This document shows, piece by piece, positions 26,617-34,605 of a DNA stretch of 64,000 nt. The DNA lies in NCBI RefSeq assembly GCF_042649685.1, contig NZ_JBHRZT010000020.1, positions 310,001 through 374,000 on the forward strand, given 5' to 3'. The DNA comes from Bacillus_BA songklensis (lineage in GTDB: Bacteria > Bacillota > Bacilli > Bacillales > Bacillaceae_H). The translations under genes and the position numbers were made by a program. A model generated the notes under the pieces. It saw only the letters and a list, made by a program, of their open reading frames with translations. It was not told the origin of the DNA and searched no databases. The stretch's first letter is position 1; each line of letters starts with the position of its first letter.

Positions 26617-27552
26617 TCATTCCTCCCAAATTCGTTTATTGGCGGCTCTTTTTGCTGCGCAAATTGCGAGTGCTATTGAATATAATTTACTCTTTGCTGA
26701 ATCTGATCTTGATGTGAATACGACAGGAGCCTTAGCCCCGTCAATAAGACCGGCTACACTCGCTTGCCCAAAATAGATCAATGACTTGTATAAGATATTT
26801 CCTTCTTCAATTCCAGGCATAAGCAGGATATCCGCATCTCCCGCTACTTCACTTGCTATTCCTTTATGCCGAGCAGCTTCCATCGAAACTGCATTATCTA
26901 ACGCTAAAGGACCATCCACTATACAGTTTTTTATTTGACCTCTTCTATTCATTTGAGTTAAGGCTGCAGCATCCATTGTTGCCTGCATATTTGGATTGAC
27001 TACTTCCACTGCCGCAATCGGAGCCACTTTCGGAATTGATATTCCGATGCCTCTCGCTACTTCTACAGCGTTTTGAAGAATTTGTACTTTTTCAGTTAGA
27101 CCGGGAGCGATGTTCATTGCCGCATCCGTTACGATAATCGGCTTTGAAAAGTGGGGGGCGTCAAATAAAGCGACGTGCGACAATAAGTTTTCCGTTCGTA
27201 ATCCATATTCTTTATTTAACACCTCTTTTAAAAGGGTTGCGGTTGGTACATTTCCTTTCATCAACACCGTCGCTTCCCTTAAATGAACAGCTCTCACTGC
27301 CGCTTTGGCAGCATATTCATTTGATAAGGAGTGGAAAATTTGAACTCGGCCATCTTGGAATAGTTCCGGGGCATACTGCAAGATTGCTTTTTTTATTTTT
27401 TCCTGGTTCCCATATAAAATAAATCGACCGAGCTGTTGTTGTAGAGCTGTTAAAACAGCTTCTATCACTTCTTGATCTTCTGCTGCGGCGACAGCAATGA
27501 CAACATGGGACTGCTGTCTTGCTTCATTCAGTATGGTTTCAAAGAATTTCAT
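26617..27552 (-). CDS. ptb: phosphate butyryltransferase
   Basis: Converts branched acyl-CoA and phosphate into acyl phosphate, the substrate of Buk. The 311 residues belong to the phosphotransacetylase/phosphate butyryltransferase fold: FLVxxG-like N-terminus (RFILYGNQEKIKKA), ATVLMKGNVPTATLLKEVL near 110, and LLMPGIEEGNILYKSLIYFG near 235. First gene of the operon, directly downstream of the sigma-54 promoter. Its stop lies inside the ribosome binding region of bcd. Confidence 0.94.
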   Translation of the reverse strand: MKFFETILNEARQQSHVVIAVAAAEDQEVIEAVLTALQQQLGRFILYGNQEKIKKAILQYAPELFQDGRVQIFHSLSNEYAAKAAVRAVHLREATVLMKGNVPTATLLKEVLNKEYGLRTENLLSHVALFDAPHFSKPIIVTDAAMNIAPGLTEKVQILQNAVEVARGIGISIPKVAPIAAVEVVNPNMQATMDAAALTQMNRRGQIKNCIVDGPLALDNAVSMEAARHKGIASEVAGDADILLMPGIEEGNILYKSLIYFGQASVAGLIDGAKAPVVFTSRSDSAKSKLYSIALAICAAKRAANKRIWEE

Positions 27553-27599
27553 CGCTCTACCTCACATTTAGTTTTAATGGTCTGCTCATTTTTATAATC

Positions 27600-27617
27600 A
27601 TGCAAGAATAATGCCAA
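27600..27617 (-). promoter_or_regulatory. sigma-54 (SigL) -24/-12 promoter of ptb-bcd-buk-bkd
   Basis: TTGGCATTATTCTTGCAT on the minus strand has GG and GC separated by exactly ten bases and fits the consensus TTGGCACNNNNNTTGCAT. It is 48 bp before the ptb ATG. The activator gene bkdR lies directly upstream, as in B. subtilis. Confidence 0.9.
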
Positions 27618-27656
27618 TCTTATTATGTGGTTTTTTCGTCATCTCATTAATAAGAT

Positions 27657-27697
27657 AGCATGCAATAAATTGCATGGTGTGCATTTTATTGCATGCT
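27657..27697. promoter_or_regulatory. palindrome, likely BkdR upstream activating site
   Basis: AGCATGCAATAAA and TTTATTGCATGCT form a perfect 13-bp inverted repeat. Inside it are two further TTGCATG/TGTGCAT half repeats. It is centred about 65 bp upstream of the -12 element, a usual distance for a sigma-54 enhancer, and overlaps the bkdR stop codon. It could also act as the bkdR terminator stem. Confidence 0.65.
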
Positions 27698-29758
27698 ATT
27701 ATTTTCAGTATTATACTTTTCAAGTTTATAATATAGCGCCCTGATGGAAACACCTAAATGTCTTGCTGTTTTTGTTTTATTTCCGTTATATTTCTCTAAA
27801 GTTAGACGAATAATATTTGCTTCATATTTTTCTAATAACTTGGCTAAGCTTTCTCCGTCATCCAAATCCACAGGTTCCATGAAACCGGAACTTGTTTCCT
27901 TTGTACGCGCTTCGAGCGGCGGGATATGATGCACTTCAATCAATGTTTCACTGTAATTCATATATATGATGGCTCGTCCTAATATATTTTCCAATTCTCT
28001 TACATTTCCCGGCCAGTGATATGTTTGCAATAACCGAAGAGCACCTTTGGTTAACCCTTCCACATTCCGCCCGTAATCTTGATTTATTTTCGCGATTAAA
28101 TGGTTAGCTAATGCTTCAATATCTTCTTTGCGCTGACGCAGCGATGGAATGAAAATAGGAATTTTATTAAGACGATAGTACAAGTCTTCCCTAATCTTCC
28201 CTGATGCCATACCTTTCTCCAAGTTTACGTTAGTGGCCGCAATAATTCGTACATTGATGGAAATCGGCGTTGTCCCTCCGACACGTACAATTTCATGTTC
28301 CTGCAGTACCCTCAATAATTTGGCTTGCATGTGAGCGGATAATTCACCGATTTCGTCCAAAAAGATACTTCCATTATTGGCTTCTTCGAATAATCCTCTT
28401 TTTCCGCCACGGCGTGCACCGGAAAAGGCTCCTTCTTCATATCCAAACAATTCACTTTCCAACAAAGATTCTGAAAGGGCAGCACAATTAACGCGAACAA
28501 ATTTGTTATATTTTCGGTCGCTGTCATTATGGATGGCATGGGCAAATAGCTCTTTTCCTGTTCCCGACTCCCCGCGCAGCAATACAGTAGCCGGAGTTTT
28601 GGCGGCCAACTTCGCCTGCTCGATGGCAAGCTGAAATTCTTCGGATGTGCCGATGATATCCTCAAAAGAGTATTTTGCTTCTAATGTACGGATGATTTGA
28701 CGCGCCCGATTCAACTCGTTTGTCAGTGATTGAATTTCGGACATGTCATGAATAACGCCAACACTACCTTTTAATTTTCCGTCAACAATCACAGGAGCTA
28801 CATTAACAATGACATCCTTCCGTTTTGCCCCAACCTTCATTCGAGCTCCGCGCACCGGCCTTCTCGTTTTCAATACCTTCATATGCATGCTTTCACCCTC
28901 GGAAATATCCGTGGCCGCTGGTTTTCCAATTACATCGCCCGCTTTTAAACCCGTTAACCTTGTATAGGCCGGGTTAATCAGAATGCCCCGCCCTTGCTCA
29001 TCCACTACAGAGATGGCTTCTTCCGACGATTGAATGATGGCTTCAAGCATTGTCTGGATTTCTCTTAAGTTTGTTAGTTCTTCTGCTAAATCAACTACCT
29101 CTGTAATGTCCCTAAAAACGGAAAAGGCTCCAAAGAGTTCTCCTTCCTCGTTTAACATCGGAATTCTTGATGTAATAATTTTTTTTCCATTTTCTAATAA
29201 AAACGCATGGTTACGATCCACTTTCTTGGTTTTTAAAGTATTAGGCAACTGACTGCTTGGAATACATTCGTGAATGTGCTTTCCGAGAACGTCTTCCTGT
29301 CTATGCCCTGTCATTCTTTCTGCACTGCGGTTAAATAATGTAATGATTCCATCCTGATTAATAACAATCATCCCGTCATGTGTCGAATTAAAGATCAGGT
29401 CATGTTTGTAAGAATCATCTTTCAGCATACGAATAAGCCCTTCTTTTTCTTCCATTAAAACGGCTGTACTATATACCACAGACCTTGGGATAACCACCAT
29501 GTTTTCATGCCGCATTCTCTGTACTTCTTCAAACACAACTGGATTTCCCGTTGCTTCTACTACAACATCTACTTCGTTCGTGAAAAAGGAACGCCAGTTA
29601 GTTCCCGTCTTAATATTGTGCTGTTTTGCCAGAGCCATGGCAGGAGCAAGTTCGTTGCGGTCCGTTACGGCGAACACCTCGACCGTATCTGTTTCAAGCA
29701 TGATCTTTAAAATGGCGAGACCGCATTTTCCCGCTCCAATAATTAATGCCTTTTGCAT
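27686..29758 (-). CDS. bkdR: sigma-54-dependent transcriptional activator BkdR
   Basis: Activator of the ptb-bkd operon, 690 residues. The N-terminus is a nucleotide-binding Rossmann-type domain (LIIGAGKCGLAILKIML, then VDVVVEATGNP), followed by two PAS domains (about 125-235 and 245-350). A sigma-54 AAA+ domain follows, with Walker A GESGTGKELFAHAIH, the sigma-contact loop as GAFSGA instead of GAFTGA, Walker B NGSIFLDEIGEL and the arginine-containing GNVRELEN. A Fis-type helix-turn-helix ends the protein (KTARHLGVSIRALYYKLEKY). The Rossmann and PAS parts probably sense a metabolite; which one is unknown. Confidence 0.94.
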   Translation of the reverse strand: MQKALIIGAGKCGLAILKIMLETDTVEVFAVTDRNELAPAMALAKQHNIKTGTNWRSFFTNEVDVVVEATGNPVVFEEVQRMRHENMVVIPRSVVYSTAVLMEEKEGLIRMLKDDSYKHDLIFNSTHDGMIVINQDGIITLFNRSAERMTGHRQEDVLGKHIHECIPSSQLPNTLKTKKVDRNHAFLLENGKKIITSRIPMLNEEGELFGAFSVFRDITEVVDLAEELTNLREIQTMLEAIIQSSEEAISVVDEQGRGILINPAYTRLTGLKAGDVIGKPAATDISEGESMHMKVLKTRRPVRGARMKVGAKRKDVIVNVAPVIVDGKLKGSVGVIHDMSEIQSLTNELNRARQIIRTLEAKYSFEDIIGTSEEFQLAIEQAKLAAKTPATVLLRGESGTGKELFAHAIHNDSDRKYNKFVRVNCAALSESLLESELFGYEEGAFSGARRGGKRGLFEEANNGSIFLDEIGELSAHMQAKLLRVLQEHEIVRVGGTTPISINVRIIAATNVNLEKGMASGKIREDLYYRLNKIPIFIPSLRQRKEDIEALANHLIAKINQDYGRNVEGLTKGALRLLQTYHWPGNVRELENILGRAIIYMNYSETLIEVHHIPPLEARTKETSSGFMEPVDLDDGESLAKLLEKYEANIIRLTLEKYNGNKTKTARHLGVSIRALYYKLEKYNTENNSMQ

Positions 29759-29971
29759 GATACCCCCCCATCATCCTCTAACCTTACGTTTGAATTTTTA
29801 TATAAATCCCACTTATTTTTTAAGATCAATCCTTGCCTTGGATCTGTTGTATGGCTCTTTTGTTCTCTCATCGTGAATGAGCTTATACGTAACCATTTGA
29901 CATGGGCAGCTTTGCTCCTGTCAAATGATTTATGTGGATTCACATATAATGATAGCGTTTTAGAAAGTTGC

Positions 29972-29999
29972 TTGACAAATTTTTTCATTCTTATATGAT
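29972..29999 (+). promoter_or_regulatory. probable sigma-A promoter of yqzF
   Basis: TTGACA (29972-29977) and TATGAT (29994-29999) with a 16-bp spacer lie about 40 bp before the yqzF ATG. The 279-bp gap between divergent bkdR and yqzF holds nothing else recognisable. Confidence 0.65.
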
Positions 30000-30037
30000 T
30001 CAGTTGAAGGATATTTTTCAGAAAGGATTTACTGACC

Positions 30038-30289
30038 ATGGTTAGGATCATCGCTCTTATCGTCCTCCTTATTCCCGGGGCGTTTGCTGCATACGGAATC
30101 AAACTGATGCGTGATATGGTGTTTGGCATATTACAGCCTCCATTCACCTCGCTTTTCCTGCAATTTACGGCAGGCTTCCTTTTATTTCTTCTCGGCCTGG
30201 GATTTGTAGCCGGCTTTATTCTGCATCGTGATCGCAAGCGAAACAAAGTTCAAGACCGTTTTCAAAAAGGAGACCGTTATAATTCATAA
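30038..30289 (+). CDS. yqzF: small membrane protein YqzF (DUF2627)
   Basis: An 83-residue protein with two hydrophobic segments (IIALIVLLIPGAFAAYGI; FTAGFLLFLLGLGFVAGFI) and a basic tail (HRDRKRNKVQDRF). Function unknown. It is divergent from bkdR, as in B. subtilis. AGAAAGG precedes the ATG. An overlapping minus-strand frame is an antisense shadow. Confidence 0.85.
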   Translation: MVRIIALIVLLIPGAFAAYGIKLMRDMVFGILQPPFTSLFLQFTAGFLLFLLGLGFVAGFILHRDRKRNKVQDRFQKGDRYNS

Positions 30290-30303
30290 CGGTCTCCTTT
30301 TTT
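30269..30303 (+). terminator. terminator of yqzF
   Basis: GGAGACCGTTAT and ATAACGGTCTCC form a 12-bp stem followed by six T residues; the stem includes the yqzF stop codon. Confidence 0.88.
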
Positions 30304-30434
30304 GCTTGGTTTTCCTTAAGAGCAATACTAGCCTTTACTTTTTTGAATTCTTTGTGGGAATAGTCGTTTCACACGCTTTGAACTGAACGTGAACGGGTCA
30401 AGAATGAACTCCATTTTTTAACATGGGTGTTTGG

Positions 30435-31157
30435 TTAATGTGACTTTAAAAGTTTTACTCCTCGTTCAGGATAATCGGTAATCACAGCATCACAGCCAAG
30501 ATCCCTCATTTTTTTCATCACTTCCGCATCGTTTACCGTATACGGACGAACAGCCAATTGTTCACTCCGAGCAGCTTGAACAACAATATCATTTAATGTA
30601 CGATAATTCGGATGGAGCCCTTTTACCGACAGATGCTTTGCGTAATTCCACGGCTCAAACATTTGCCAAGAATATAAAATAGCTGTTTCAATCGTAGAGT
30701 CCAAGCTCAAAACCCTCATGATACTATTATGATTAAACGAAGAAAGAATGACATTCTCTTTCATGTTTAATTTGTATATTAAATCAATGACCTTCATCTC
30801 TAAATACGGATATTCAAACACATTATTTTTCAACTCTATGTTTACTTTAAGCGGTAACTCCGCAGCCCACTCTAATACTTCATTTAAAGTCGGAATAGGA
30901 CAAACCCCATATTTCTTTTTGAATTTATAACTTGCATCCATCTTCCGAATTTGGTCATACGTTAAATCTCTAACGAATCCTTTTGCGTTTGATGTTCGGT
31001 CCACCGTTTCATCGTGAATCACAATCAGCTCGTCGTCTTTTGACATATGTACATCCAGTTCAATCCCGTTTGCTCCTACCCTTGCAGCCTCTTGAAATGA
31101 AATCATTGTATTTTCAGGAAATGTTCCTGCCGCTCCTCGATGACCAAAAATCTCCAA
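30435..31157 (-). CDS. yqiK: glycerophosphodiester phosphodiesterase
   Basis: Hydrolyses glycerophosphodiesters to glycerol 3-phosphate and an alcohol. Active-site motifs GHRGAAGTFPENT (HRG and E/N) at the N-terminus, GIELDVHMSKDDELIVIHD (metal-binding E-x-D and general-base H) near residue 35, and the C-terminal GCDAVITDYPE are intact. There is no signal peptide, so it should be cytosolic. The best start is a TTG at 31157 after AAGGGGGGG, giving 240 residues; the frame extends to 31181 without a site. Confidence 0.9.
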   Translation of the reverse strand: MEIFGHRGAAGTFPENTMISFQEAARVGANGIELDVHMSKDDELIVIHDETVDRTSNAKGFVRDLTYDQIRKMDASYKFKKKYGVCPIPTLNEVLEWAAELPLKVNIELKNNVFEYPYLEMKVIDLIYKLNMKENVILSSFNHNSIMRVLSLDSTIETAILYSWQMFEPWNYAKHLSVKGLHPNYRTLNDIVVQAARSEQLAVRPYTVNDAEVMKKMRDLGCDAVITDYPERGVKLLKSH

Positions 31158-31285
31158 AAATCTCCCCCCCTTTACTGGCATTCATATTGATGCTTTTAAA
31201 TTTTTATTGAGAAAATTTCTTTCTTTTTAGACAATCTTTGCTATACTTACATGTACATTTTACTATAGAAAGGAATTGAATACGC

Positions 31286-31429
31286 TTGAGACCATTACAA
31301 ATTTCTCCGGAAACAGCCGTCAAATTAGCGGAAGCATTGAATATTCCTCTTGAGCAATTGATGCACATGCCTCAACACATTTTATTACAAAAAATGGCTG
31401 AACTTAACAAAAAAGAAGAAGAAAAATAA
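31286..31429 (+). CDS. yycC: YycC-like small protein, 47 aa
   Basis: A TTG-initiated gene too short for most gene finders. The product begins MRPLQISPETAVKL and contains PLEQLMHMPQHILLQKMAEL, close to what I recall of the YycC family of Bacillaceae. It is soluble and helical with a Lys/Glu tail. AAAGGA lies upstream and a strong terminator follows at once. Function unknown. Confidence 0.72.
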   Translation: MRPLQISPETAVKLAEALNIPLEQLMHMPQHILLQKMAELNKKEEEK

Positions 31430-31430
31430 T

Positions 31431-31468
31431 AAAAGGTTCTGTCCGCACCCGGACAGAACCTTTTATTG
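31431..31468 (+). terminator. terminator of yycC
   Basis: AAAAGGTTCTGTCC and GGACAGAACCTTTT form a 14-bp stem with a 6-base loop. It marks the boundary with the spo0A 3'-end duplicate. Confidence 0.85.
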
Positions 31469-31472
31469 ATTC

Positions 31473-31567
31473 TTTCAAGAAGCTTTATGTTCTAAGGTAA
31501 TTTATCCGCGACCATCGCGATAAACTGAGAGTTTGTCGGTTTAGCCTTAGACATGCTGACTGTATAA
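31473..31567 (-). pseudogene. duplicate of the spo0A 3' end (about 95 bp, frameshifted)
   Basis: This stretch aligns with the last 94-95 bp of intact spo0A (32063-32158) at roughly 85% identity with one single-base deletion. In translation it reads YTVSMSKAKPTNSQFIAMVA, then shifts frame, then ends LEHKAS-stop as in Spo0A. Homology stops abruptly at the upstream side. It is either the far attachment end of an integrated element or the tail of a lost second spo0A. Confidence 0.85.
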
Positions 31568-32062
31568 GCAATGTTATATCAATGTGTTTATTCTCGATGA
31601 ACGAAATATGTGACGAAATCCAATCGATTAAATGCGATTTCTTGCGAGTACTGGAGCCTAACGCAAGGAAATAAAAAATAGCCCTCGGCGTACTTCCGAG
31701 AGCCTCAAAAAGAAAAACACCTTCGCTTTTCAGGCGCAGGCGTCAAAGTGCGGAATTAAGATTACCTTGTACATTAATTATCGCGCAATTCGTAAGCGGT
31801 TTCAACATGTAAAAAATGTAAATGTCTTTGTTGAAAGATGTTTACAGGTGCCATACAGCATAAAATTTTCTATTTGTAGATCAAATTCACATAACAAAAA
31901 ACACCACCTTTTATTGATTTTTATCAACCAATAAATGACGATGTTTATCATACAATCTGTCTGTTGTTTGTTGGTATAAAAAGAAGTTTGTTGATCACAT
32001 TACATTTAGTTAATTTTTATCCTTTTTTACAACAAACCCTTGATATACCTTAACCCTAACCA
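31568..32062. mobile_element. decayed element between two spo0A 3' ends
   Basis: About 495 bp with no intact gene, flanked by direct copies of the spo0A 3' end. Contents: the candidate integrase remnant; a hairpin CTCGG/CCGAG followed on the minus strand by a T run (about 31681-31705); and an inverted pair CTTGCG...CGCAAG near 31640-31665. The arrangement resembles an integrative element that used the spo0A 3' end as attachment site and later decayed. Confidence 0.45.
31802..31897 (-). pseudogene. possible tyrosine recombinase N-terminal remnant
   Basis: A 32-codon frame starting TTG after AAAGGTGGTG. The segment EFDLQIENFMLYGTCKHLST resembles the start of the core-binding (SAM-like) domain of phage-type integrases (pattern ...QIEDFMxYCxxKNLSxKT). 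It ends early, and slightly downstream a fragment TAYELRDN could be later integrase sequence. It lies between the two spo0A 3' ends. The match is from pattern memory over a short stretch and needs a database search. Confidence 0.4.
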
Positions 32063-32064
32063 TT

Positions 32065-32856
32065 TCAAGAAGCCTTATGTTCCAAGCGCAATTTATCCGC
32101 AACCATTGCGATGAACTCGGAATTGGTCGGTTTTGCTTTGGACATGCTGACTGTATAACCAAAAAGGGAAGAGATGGAATCAATGTTCCCACGGCTCCAC
32201 GCCACTTCTATCGCATGGCGAATGGCTCTTTCCACACGGCTGGCTGTTGTGTTGTATTTTTTGGCGATATCAGGATACAACACTTTTGTAATCGAGCCTA
32301 ATAGTTCAATATCTTTATAAACCATTGAAATGGCTTCCCGTAAATATAAATAACCTTTAATATGGGCCGGCACTCCAATTTCATGAATAATGCTTGTAAT
32401 GTTTGCATCCAGGTTGTTCGCTTTTCCTTCACGCGAAACCTTCACTGTTGATGTCATAGAGCGTTTTACGACCGTGGAAGATTTACCGCTTACTTGTCGA
32501 ATATGATTAACGAGGTTTTCCATGTCAAATGGCTTTAAAATAAAATAAGCAGCCCCTAAATCGACCGCTTTTTTCGTCACATCTTCTTGACCAAAAGCAG
32601 TTAACATAATGACATTCGGATAATTATCTTTTTTCATTTCTTTTACTTGGCTTAATACAGCTAAGCCGTCTAAATGAGGCATAATAATATCAAGAACAAG
32701 TACATCAGGATCTTTGTCTCTTAGCATAGATAGACATTCTTGGCCATTGTAAGCAACCCCGATGACTTCCATATCATCCTGTTCCGAAATATAATCTTCC
32801 AGAAGCCCAATTAACTCTCTGTTGTCATCCACTAAACATACCTTTATCTTTTTCAC
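32065..32856 (-). CDS. spo0A: sporulation master regulator Spo0A
   Basis: Phosphorelay response regulator, 263 residues. The receiver domain has CLVDDNRELIGLL (acidic pocket), the phospho-acceptor Asp in VLVLDIIMPHLDG (about 55), TAFGQED (Thr) and ILKPFD (Lys). The C-terminal DNA-binding domain shows GYLYLREAISMVYKDIELL and the recognition helix TTASRVERAIRHAIEVAW, and ends RLEHKAS as in B. subtilis. The start is GTG at 32856, eight bases after GAGGAGG; the longer frame upstream is promoter DNA. Confidence 0.97.
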   Translation of the reverse strand: MKKIKVCLVDDNRELIGLLEDYISEQDDMEVIGVAYNGQECLSMLRDKDPDVLVLDIIMPHLDGLAVLSQVKEMKKDNYPNVIMLTAFGQEDVTKKAVDLGAAYFILKPFDMENLVNHIRQVSGKSSTVVKRSMTSTVKVSREGKANNLDANITSIIHEIGVPAHIKGYLYLREAISMVYKDIELLGSITKVLYPDIAKKYNTTASRVERAIRHAIEVAWSRGNIDSISSLFGYTVSMSKAKPTNSEFIAMVADKLRLEHKAS

Positions 32857-32920
32857 AACAGATTCCTCCTCAATCCCTTTAATCCTCACATTTTGTCCTA
32901 TCTTTATTCTAATTGATGAT

Positions 32921-33032
32921 TTCGACAATGCAACACAATTTCCTTTTATTTTTTTATAAAAAGTAAAATTACGGAAGTTTCTGGTGTTTTCTCTACTTTT
33001 CTCCTTTTTTTGACGCAAGTTATACTTTGACA
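32921..33032 (-). promoter_or_regulatory. spo0A control region with 0A-box-like sites and a SigH-like -35
   Basis: TGTCGAA at 32921-32927 and TGTCAAA at 33026-33032 (minus strand) match the Spo0A box TGTCRAA. AGGAAAT at 32938-32944 resembles a SigH -35 element, and the first 0A box overlaps where its -10 would be. B. subtilis spo0A is known to be driven by SigA and SigH promoters with several 0A boxes. The matches are short. Confidence 0.45.
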
Positions 33033-33109
33033 AAGTGAAAAGTATCTTCTCTCCGTATCCTCTAAAATTATTATACACATAAAAAATCGAAAGAAAAAGA
33101 CGAACTCTG

Positions 33110-34396
33110 TTAGCTCGCCTTTTTCGTATCACGTTCATAAATATCAATACCCGCTTCATTAAGCATCCATTCAATATGAACACCATACCCTGATGTCGGG
33201 TCATTGACAAATACATGTGTCACTGCACCAATTAATTTACCTTCCTGGATAATCGGACTGCCGCTCATCCCTTGAACAATACCGCCTGTTTTCTCAAGCA
33301 ATTCAGGGTCTGTAATTTTGATGACCATTCCTTTCGTTGCCGGGAACTTCTGGGGAACCGTACTGACGATTTGTACATCAAATTCCTCTACTTGATCGTT
33401 GTCGACAACGGTTAAGATTTTAGCCGGCCCTTCTTTTACTTGATGTGATAGAGCAATTGGTATCGGTTTATCCATCGTCCCATTTTGAATACCTTGATTT
33501 AATTTCCCGAAGATACCAAAAGGACTATTTCTTGTAATATTACCAATAATGTTTTTGTCCGTTGAAAATCTTGCAAGCTTTTCACCTGGAACTCCATTGC
33601 TTCCTTTTTCAATGGAAGTTACGGTTGATTTGACAATTTGGCCGTTCTCCACGACAATCGGTTTTTTCGTATCCATATCAGAAATGACATGCCCTAAAGC
33701 ACCATATTTTTTAGAAACCGGATCATAAAAAGTCATCGTACCAATTCCCGCTGCTGAATCCCGAATATACAGACCGATGCGATAAGCATATTCCTGTTTG
33801 TCTTGAAGCGGAAATAATTTTGTGTGAAATTCTTTTTCATCACGTGTGATGACTAAATTTAGTGGTTTTCCCGTTTTTCCTGCCTCTTGAATGAATGGAG
33901 TCACATCACTCATTTTTTCGATTTTTGTTCCATTAATGCTCGTGATCATGTCTCCCACTTGAATGCCGGCTATTTCACCGGGCGACTTTTTCCCCTGCTT
34001 AGTATCAACTTGATGGTATCCAACTACCAGTACGCCGCGAGAGTCGAGTCGCACGCCAATGGACTGTCCGCCAGGAATGACCTTAAAATCGGGTAATACT
34101 CTGACATCTACTTTTTTGATGGGTAAACCGGCTAATTCGAGCATTAAGTCCTCTTTCCCGAATTGTTGGCCGGATATGGTGAGTTGTGCATGATTATCTT
34201 TATCGGTTTTATAAACCTTCTGATTGTGTGGACTTGCCGTCACAGGCAAGGCTGTGGAAACTGTTTCAGTTTGTCCTTCAAATAATACAATACTTTTAGG
34301 AATATTGACGTAGTGACGAATACTTGGAAAAAAGCCTAAACTAATGAGCGAAACAAGGAGAATAACGCCTATTATCTTTCTGTATTTATTTAGCAT
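33110..34396 (-). CDS. spoIVB: SpoIVB serine peptidase
   Basis: Forespore-secreted peptidase that signals pro-sigma-K processing through SpoIVFA. Layout: one N-terminal membrane anchor (IIGVILLVSLISLGFFPSI), a PDZ domain (about 120-195, GEIAGIQVGDMITSINGTKI), and an S55 peptidase domain with His in GALGHVISD and the catalytic Ser in GMSGSPIIQ near 375. 428 residues. Directly upstream of spo0A, the conserved order. Confidence 0.95.
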   Translation of the reverse strand: MLNKYRKIIGVILLVSLISLGFFPSIRHYVNIPKSIVLFEGQTETVSTALPVTASPHNQKVYKTDKDNHAQLTISGQQFGKEDLMLELAGLPIKKVDVRVLPDFKVIPGGQSIGVRLDSRGVLVVGYHQVDTKQGKKSPGEIAGIQVGDMITSINGTKIEKMSDVTPFIQEAGKTGKPLNLVITRDEKEFHTKLFPLQDKQEYAYRIGLYIRDSAAGIGTMTFYDPVSKKYGALGHVISDMDTKKPIVVENGQIVKSTVTSIEKGSNGVPGEKLARFSTDKNIIGNITRNSPFGIFGKLNQGIQNGTMDKPIPIALSHQVKEGPAKILTVVDNDQVEEFDVQIVSTVPQKFPATKGMVIKITDPELLEKTGGIVQGMSGSPIIQEGKLIGAVTHVFVNDPTSGYGVHIEWMLNEAGIDIYERDTKKAS

Positions 34397-34605
34397 TTCT
34401 GTTAATTCACTCTCCTCGCTTCCTACCCCACACCATCCATTTATGGCTACACTTTTAATGTTGCCTTCTTCGTCGTCATTTATAACTGTAAACCATATAT
34501 AAATCCACCTAAAACCTTTTTAGCTTATCCAGGATGAAGGAGCTGAGAGCTCATGTAAATCATGTTAAAATGGTGAGTTGACGTTAACGCAACGCCCCTT
34601 ACAGT

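Noticed and set aside
29743..30246. 167-codon minus-strand frame opposite yqzF
   Set aside because: Antisense to the recognisable YqzF membrane protein, no ribosome binding site, composition is not protein-like.
32857..33216. Extended 383-residue form of Spo0A
   Set aside because: The extra 120 codons are A/T-rich promoter DNA; GTG at 32856 has a strong ribosome binding site and gives the normal length.
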